Positions 61,158 through 64,000 of a DNA stretch of 64,000 nt are shown one piece after another. A program made the position numbers and the translations under genes. The notes beneath the pieces were generated by a model. That model ran no database searches. It saw only the letters and a list, made by a program, of their open reading frames with translations, and was not told where the DNA came from. This stretch comes from Paenibacillaceae bacterium (GTDB taxonomy: Bacteria; Bacillota; Bacilli; Paenibacillales; Paenibacillaceae). Position 1 is the stretch's first letter, and each line of letters opens with the position of its first letter. Where the stretch lies: NCBI GenBank assembly GCA_900766135.1, contig CAAFUF010000046.1, positions 16,695 through 80,694 of the forward strand. Direction: 5' to 3'.

Positions 61158-61463
61158 TTAAAGCGGCTTAGGTTCCCGCGGCAAAAGGTTGGTCAGCAGC
61201 GATTTCAATTCGCCGTCTTCCTTGTAGGTTTTTTCGCCCGTGTCGAGGTGGCGTATCCGGATCTCGCTGTAATCCGCGCCGGCTTCCGTCGGCTTGAACA
61301 CGAGGTTCTGCCGATCCTCCAGGCGCAGCTTATATCCCATCTCTTCGAACATCTGCAAAAAGTCGCTTTCGGATGGAGACTTCCCGGGATCGAGGAAGAG
61401 CAGCCCGCGCAAACTCTTCACCTCATCCTTATGTACGACGTCAAAATGTACGATGCATTCCAC
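61158..61463 (-). CDS. Hypothetical protein (101 aa)
   Basis: Not recognised. Soluble, with mixed alpha/beta look: MECIVHFDVVHKDEVKSLRG, then KSPSESDFLQMFEEMGYKLR and YSEIRIRHLDTGEKTYKEDGELKSLLTNLL. The GTG at 61463 has AGGAG 10 nt upstream; the longer ORF to 61580 runs through a GC-rich hairpin region without a ribosome site. Region 61464-61727 holds GC hairpins only. Confidence 0.65.
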   Translation of the reverse strand: MECIVHFDVVHKDEVKSLRGLLFLDPGKSPSESDFLQMFEEMGYKLRLEDRQNLVFKPTEAGADYSEIRIRHLDTGEKTYKEDGELKSLLTNLLPREPKPL

Positions 61464-61727
61464 GCGCTTCACGCTCCTAATCACTGATTTATGCGGTATA
61501 GCTTCCCCCGCCGCAGGCGGGAGCATCCGCCGAAGCGGGGGAACAGCCCAATGACGGCGCCGCAAAAACGAAGCCGGCACGGCAGCTGCGGAGCCGCTCT
61601 TATCGCTTCGCTCCTGGGCCGCCGTACCGGCGAATACCGCATGCTTATCTATTACTACGAATGAGTGCTCTGTCGCGACGGTTGACTTTATGACATCCTG
61701 ATGAACTTTGCCAGCCGCAGCGTGACG

Positions 61728-62528
61728 TCAAATTTGTTCCGAGCCGCAATGCGGGCACCATTTCGTGCCTTTTACGAGCGTAGAGGAACAGATTTGGCAT
61801 TTGACGGTAGCCACGCCGCCGATCACCACTTCAGGGCTCTCCGCTTGCGGCGCGGTAGCGTTCTGGGACCAGCTACGAATGCGCCGGTCCAGCTCTTCCT
61901 GGCGTTTGCGTTCCCGCTCCAGCTCGCGCTGACGACGCTCCTCCTCCTCGGGACCGTCCGGCTCCGCCGCCTCAGGCACTTGCGCTTGCGCCGGTTCCCG
62001 CTGCTCCGTCTTCTCGCGAACCAGGGAAGCGGCAAGCACCAGCGTATCCATCTCGCTGATCGCCGCCGGCTCCATGACGGGCGGCTCGGAGCTGACCGCC
62101 GCCTCGCGGGCCACCGGAGGTTGCACCGGTTCCGGGGCAGGCTTCAGCAGTTCCGTCGGAACGGCTTGCTTGGCTTTAACCAGCTTGTGACCGCAATATT
62201 GGCAGAACAAAGCGTCCTCCGCCACGTTCCGGCCGCAGGCACCGCATAGGCGTTCATTTTTGAGCTCGGCGATTTTCAACCGAATTTCGTCGCGTTCTTC
62301 CGTCAGCAGATCACAGGTCTTGGCCAGTTCGAGCATCTCTTTCTCCGCTTCGGCCATATCCTTTTTCCGGTAAGCCTCGAAGAACACTTCGCCCATTTTT
62401 TGAAAATATAAACCGAGTTCGCGTTCGATATTTGAAATTTGGGTGTTCAGTTTACCGATCTCCACGACATTTTGCGCGCGATCGGTAACCTTGCCCGCAC
62501 CGTCTTTCAACCGTTGTAAAATATTCAT
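61728..62528 (-). CDS. Double zinc-ribbon protein with coiled coil
   Basis: 266 aa. An N-terminal helical/coiled-coil region (1-85, KLNTQISNIERELGLYFQKMGEVFFEAYRKK) precedes a first zinc ribbon (CGACG...CQYCG). A Glu/Arg-rich charged segment (about 170-215) leads to a second ribbon (CQICS...CPHCG). Four CxxC pairs suggest two zinc sites. Function unknown; such proteins often scaffold nucleic acid or protein partners. ATG with GGAGG 9 nt upstream. Confidence 0.78.
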   Translation of the reverse strand: MNILQRLKDGAGKVTDRAQNVVEIGKLNTQISNIERELGLYFQKMGEVFFEAYRKKDMAEAEKEMLELAKTCDLLTEERDEIRLKIAELKNERLCGACGRNVAEDALFCQYCGHKLVKAKQAVPTELLKPAPEPVQPPVAREAAVSSEPPVMEPAAISEMDTLVLAASLVREKTEQREPAQAQVPEAAEPDGPEEEERRQRELERERKRQEELDRRIRSWSQNATAPQAESPEVVIGGVATVKCQICSSTLVKGTKWCPHCGSEQI

Positions 62529-62688
62529 GACATGATTCCTCCCCGCGAAATATTCATTATCATACCAGATTTTACACCCCCATGAAACCGTCCCGCGACT
62601 CAGGACGCGGCTTCTTCGATCTTCTGCCACGCCGGAGAACACGCTAACGCCCTCCCTTGCGGCGGAGTTCGGCCTGCGTCTGGGACAA

Positions 62689-62866
62689 ATGTTGCAATTA
62701 GTACAACATATGACCGAGTGCCACAGGGCTAGCACGGGAAATGTTGCAGATTGTACAACATTTTTGCCCGTAGGGGCGGGTAATACGGCCAAAATGTTGC
62801 AGGAAATACAACATTTTCGCTATTTAAGGGGCGAATGGGCTTCAAATGTTGCAGAAAATTCAACAT
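62689..62866. repeat. Four-copy array of a 21-bp palindromic unit ATGTTGCA-N5-TACAACAT
   Basis: Units at 62689, 62741, 62794 and 62846 (gaps 52, 53, 52), each preceded by AA. The 31-32-bp intervals are unique. Unit 4 has one arm change (TTCAACAT). No gene was found in 62529-63663 and no cas genes lie nearby. Confidence 0.88.
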
Positions 62867-63144
62867 TCGGTGCAAAGGGCCGGACCTAAACCCAGGGATG
62901 CGGTCCGTCGCCCGGCAGGAGGAGGCGAGAAGGAATAACCGAGAAAAAGTTCTCTCAAAACGGAGGGAAATGTGGACGACCTAGAATTTAACGCCGGTCT
63001 GCTTGGGCGAACTTGGAGCGTAGACCGCACAGTGCGCAAAATAAGTCTGTTACGGATGCGATTAAGCTAAGAGAAGCGCGCTTGTTTATGAGCATGGGAT
63101 CTTCTGAGACCGCTTGGGTGGGAGTGTAGCTTAGTACGGGGGCG

Positions 63145-63590
63145 GTACGTTTGTTACGTGAGTGTGGGTCTGGTGCGGGGCGGTACGTCTGTTGCGTGAG
63201 TGTGGTCTGGTGCGGGGCAGTACGTCTGTTGCGTGAGTGTGGTCTGGTGCGGGGCGGCACGTCTGTTGCGTGAGTGTGGTCTGGTTCGGGGCGGTACGTT
63301 TGTTGCGTGAGTGTAGGTCTGGTGCGGGGCAGTACGTCTGTTGCGTGAGTGTTCTGGTGCGGGGCGGCACGTCTGTTGCGTGAGGTGTGATCTGGTGCGG
63401 GGCAGTACGTCTGGTGCGTGAGTGTGGTCTGGTGCGGGGCGGTACGTTTGTTGCGTGAGTGTAGGTCTGGTGCGGGGCAGTACGTCTGTTGCGTGAGTGT
63501 GGTCTGGTGCGGGGCGGCACGTCTGTTGCGTGAGGTGTGATCTGGTGCGGGGCAGTACGTCTGTTGCTTGGGAGACAGTCCGGTGGCGTG
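63145..63590. repeat. Tandem array, ~37-bp unit, twelve copies with a 148-bp higher-order repeat
   Basis: GGGCGGTACGTCTGTTGCG-type units start at 63145, 63183, 63220, 63257, 63294, 63332, 63367, 63405, 63442, 63480, 63517 and 63555 (steps 35-38). Four-unit blocks 63294-63441 and 63442-63589 carry the same order of variants, so the array grew by block duplication. GT-rich on the plus strand; minus-strand open frames in several frames are by-products. Confidence 0.9.
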
Positions 63591-63663
63591 ATGCAACGGA
63601 CGGCCCCGATGAGCGGACGGGGCCACCGCGCTGGACCAGGCCGCGCTGACCGCGCATGGCCGA

Positions 63664-64000
63664 TCAGCGCGGTCGGCGGCGCAGCGGGGCGGCGAGCTCC
63701 TCCGCCCGCTGCATGACCCGCTCGGCGACGAGCGACAGCCCCGTCGCCGCCCCCCGCACGCCGGGCAGCAGCGCAGCCCACGGCGCCGGGTCCGGCCCCG
63801 GCAGCGGCGGCTGTGCGCCTGCCGCTGCTGCCGGGCCCGCGGGGCCGAGTTCCACGTCGACGTCGTGGAACTCCGGCCCGGGCTGGTGCAGCCGGCCTTG
63901 CTCGGCTGCTTCGGCCAGCCGCTCGGCCAGCGGCTGGCCGCCCGGGCCGGCGGCCTCGCGCCGGGCGCCTTCGCGCGGCCCGGCGGCACGGCGCAGCGCC
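63664..64000 (-). CDS. C-terminal part of an unidentified protein (5' end beyond window)
   Basis: About 112 codons remain, very GC-rich. The visible sequence ends with ...EFHDVDVELGPAG, then a Pro/Ala-rich linker, then GAATGLSLVAERVMQRAEELAAPLRRRPR and a stop at 63664. No family recognised. It is followed on the minus strand by the 37-bp tandem array. Whether it is an intact gene cannot be told from this window. Confidence 0.5.
   Translation of the reverse strand, partial: ALRRAAGPREGARREAAGPGGQPLAERLAEAAEQGRLHQPGPEFHDVDVELGPAGPAAAAGAQPPLPGPDPAPWAALLPGVRGAATGLSLVAERVMQRAEELAAPLRRRPR

Noticed and set aside
62689..62866. CRISPR array (21-bp repeats with ~31-bp spacers)
   Set aside because: Only four repeats, variable repeat centres, perfect dyads rather than a constant repeat, no leader or cas genes, and the same architecture recurs with other units elsewhere in the window.
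63131..63989. Long minus-strand ORFs across the 37-bp tandem array
   Set aside because: Three frames stay open with similar low-complexity translations, which is a by-product of the GT-rich repeat. Only the frame ending at 63664 outside the array could be a gene.

Overview
The window reads as chromosomal DNA of a moderately GC-rich, endospore-forming Bacillota of the Paenibacillus type. The signs are Gram-positive Shine-Dalgarno sites with many TTG/GTG starts, a three-repeat S-layer-homology protein, lipoteichoic-acid synthase, a Spo0E-like phosphatase, a Kin-type sensor kinase, a ctaCDEFG caa3 oxidase operon, and genes matching the Bacillus subtilis yknWXYZ, ecsAB, ykoEDC and xpt-pbuX modules. 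No tRNA, rRNA, prophage or intact transposase was seen.

Layout. 1-8.8 kb: acpS (cut by the left edge), an AraC/GyrI regulator, a yknWXYZ-type exporter, nadE, a bacilliredoxin and a sporulation-type histidine kinase. 8.8-17.6 kb: an HI0933-family flavoprotein, a repeat-rich gap, ecsAB, two drug-type MFS exporters, a MarR regulator and two small unknown genes. 17.7-23.5 kb: an ECF vitamin transporter (EcfT, YkoE-type S component, double ATPase) in line with a GNAT enzyme and a large NTPase regulator; the S-component promoter carries a near-perfect BirA box. 23.6-31.6 kb: SLH protein, alpha/beta hydrolase, Spo0E-like protein, free-Met-sulfoxide reductase, and a MutS2-like ATPase lacking the Smr domain, preceded by a tiny leader ORF, a long RNA hairpin and two terminators.

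31.7-41 kb: LtaS-type synthase, MATE exporter, AraC regulator, DegV protein, a coiled-coil membrane protein with an AIM24 protein, a NAGPA-domain protein, and a CstR-like repressor with two rhodanese genes. 41-49 kb: a lipoprotein/two-component operon and a five-gene ABC/GntR operon. 48.8-54.7 kb: the caa3 oxidase operon. 55.8-64 kb: map, a UgtP-like glycosyltransferase, a guanine-riboswitch xpt-pbuX operon, a zinc-ribbon protein and the 3' end of an unknown gene at the right edge.

The long intergenic gaps are rarely empty. Five hold four-copy arrays of a short palindromic or dyad unit at about 50-bp pitch (10.3, 15.1, 28.6, 55.4 and 62.7 kb; the first and fourth are copies of one element). 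Two more hold long tandem repeats (55.05-55.33 and 63.14-63.59 kb). The strongest leads are the leader/terminator region before the MutS2-like gene, the BirA box on a YkoE-type ECF transporter, and the shared spacing of the four-copy arrays.
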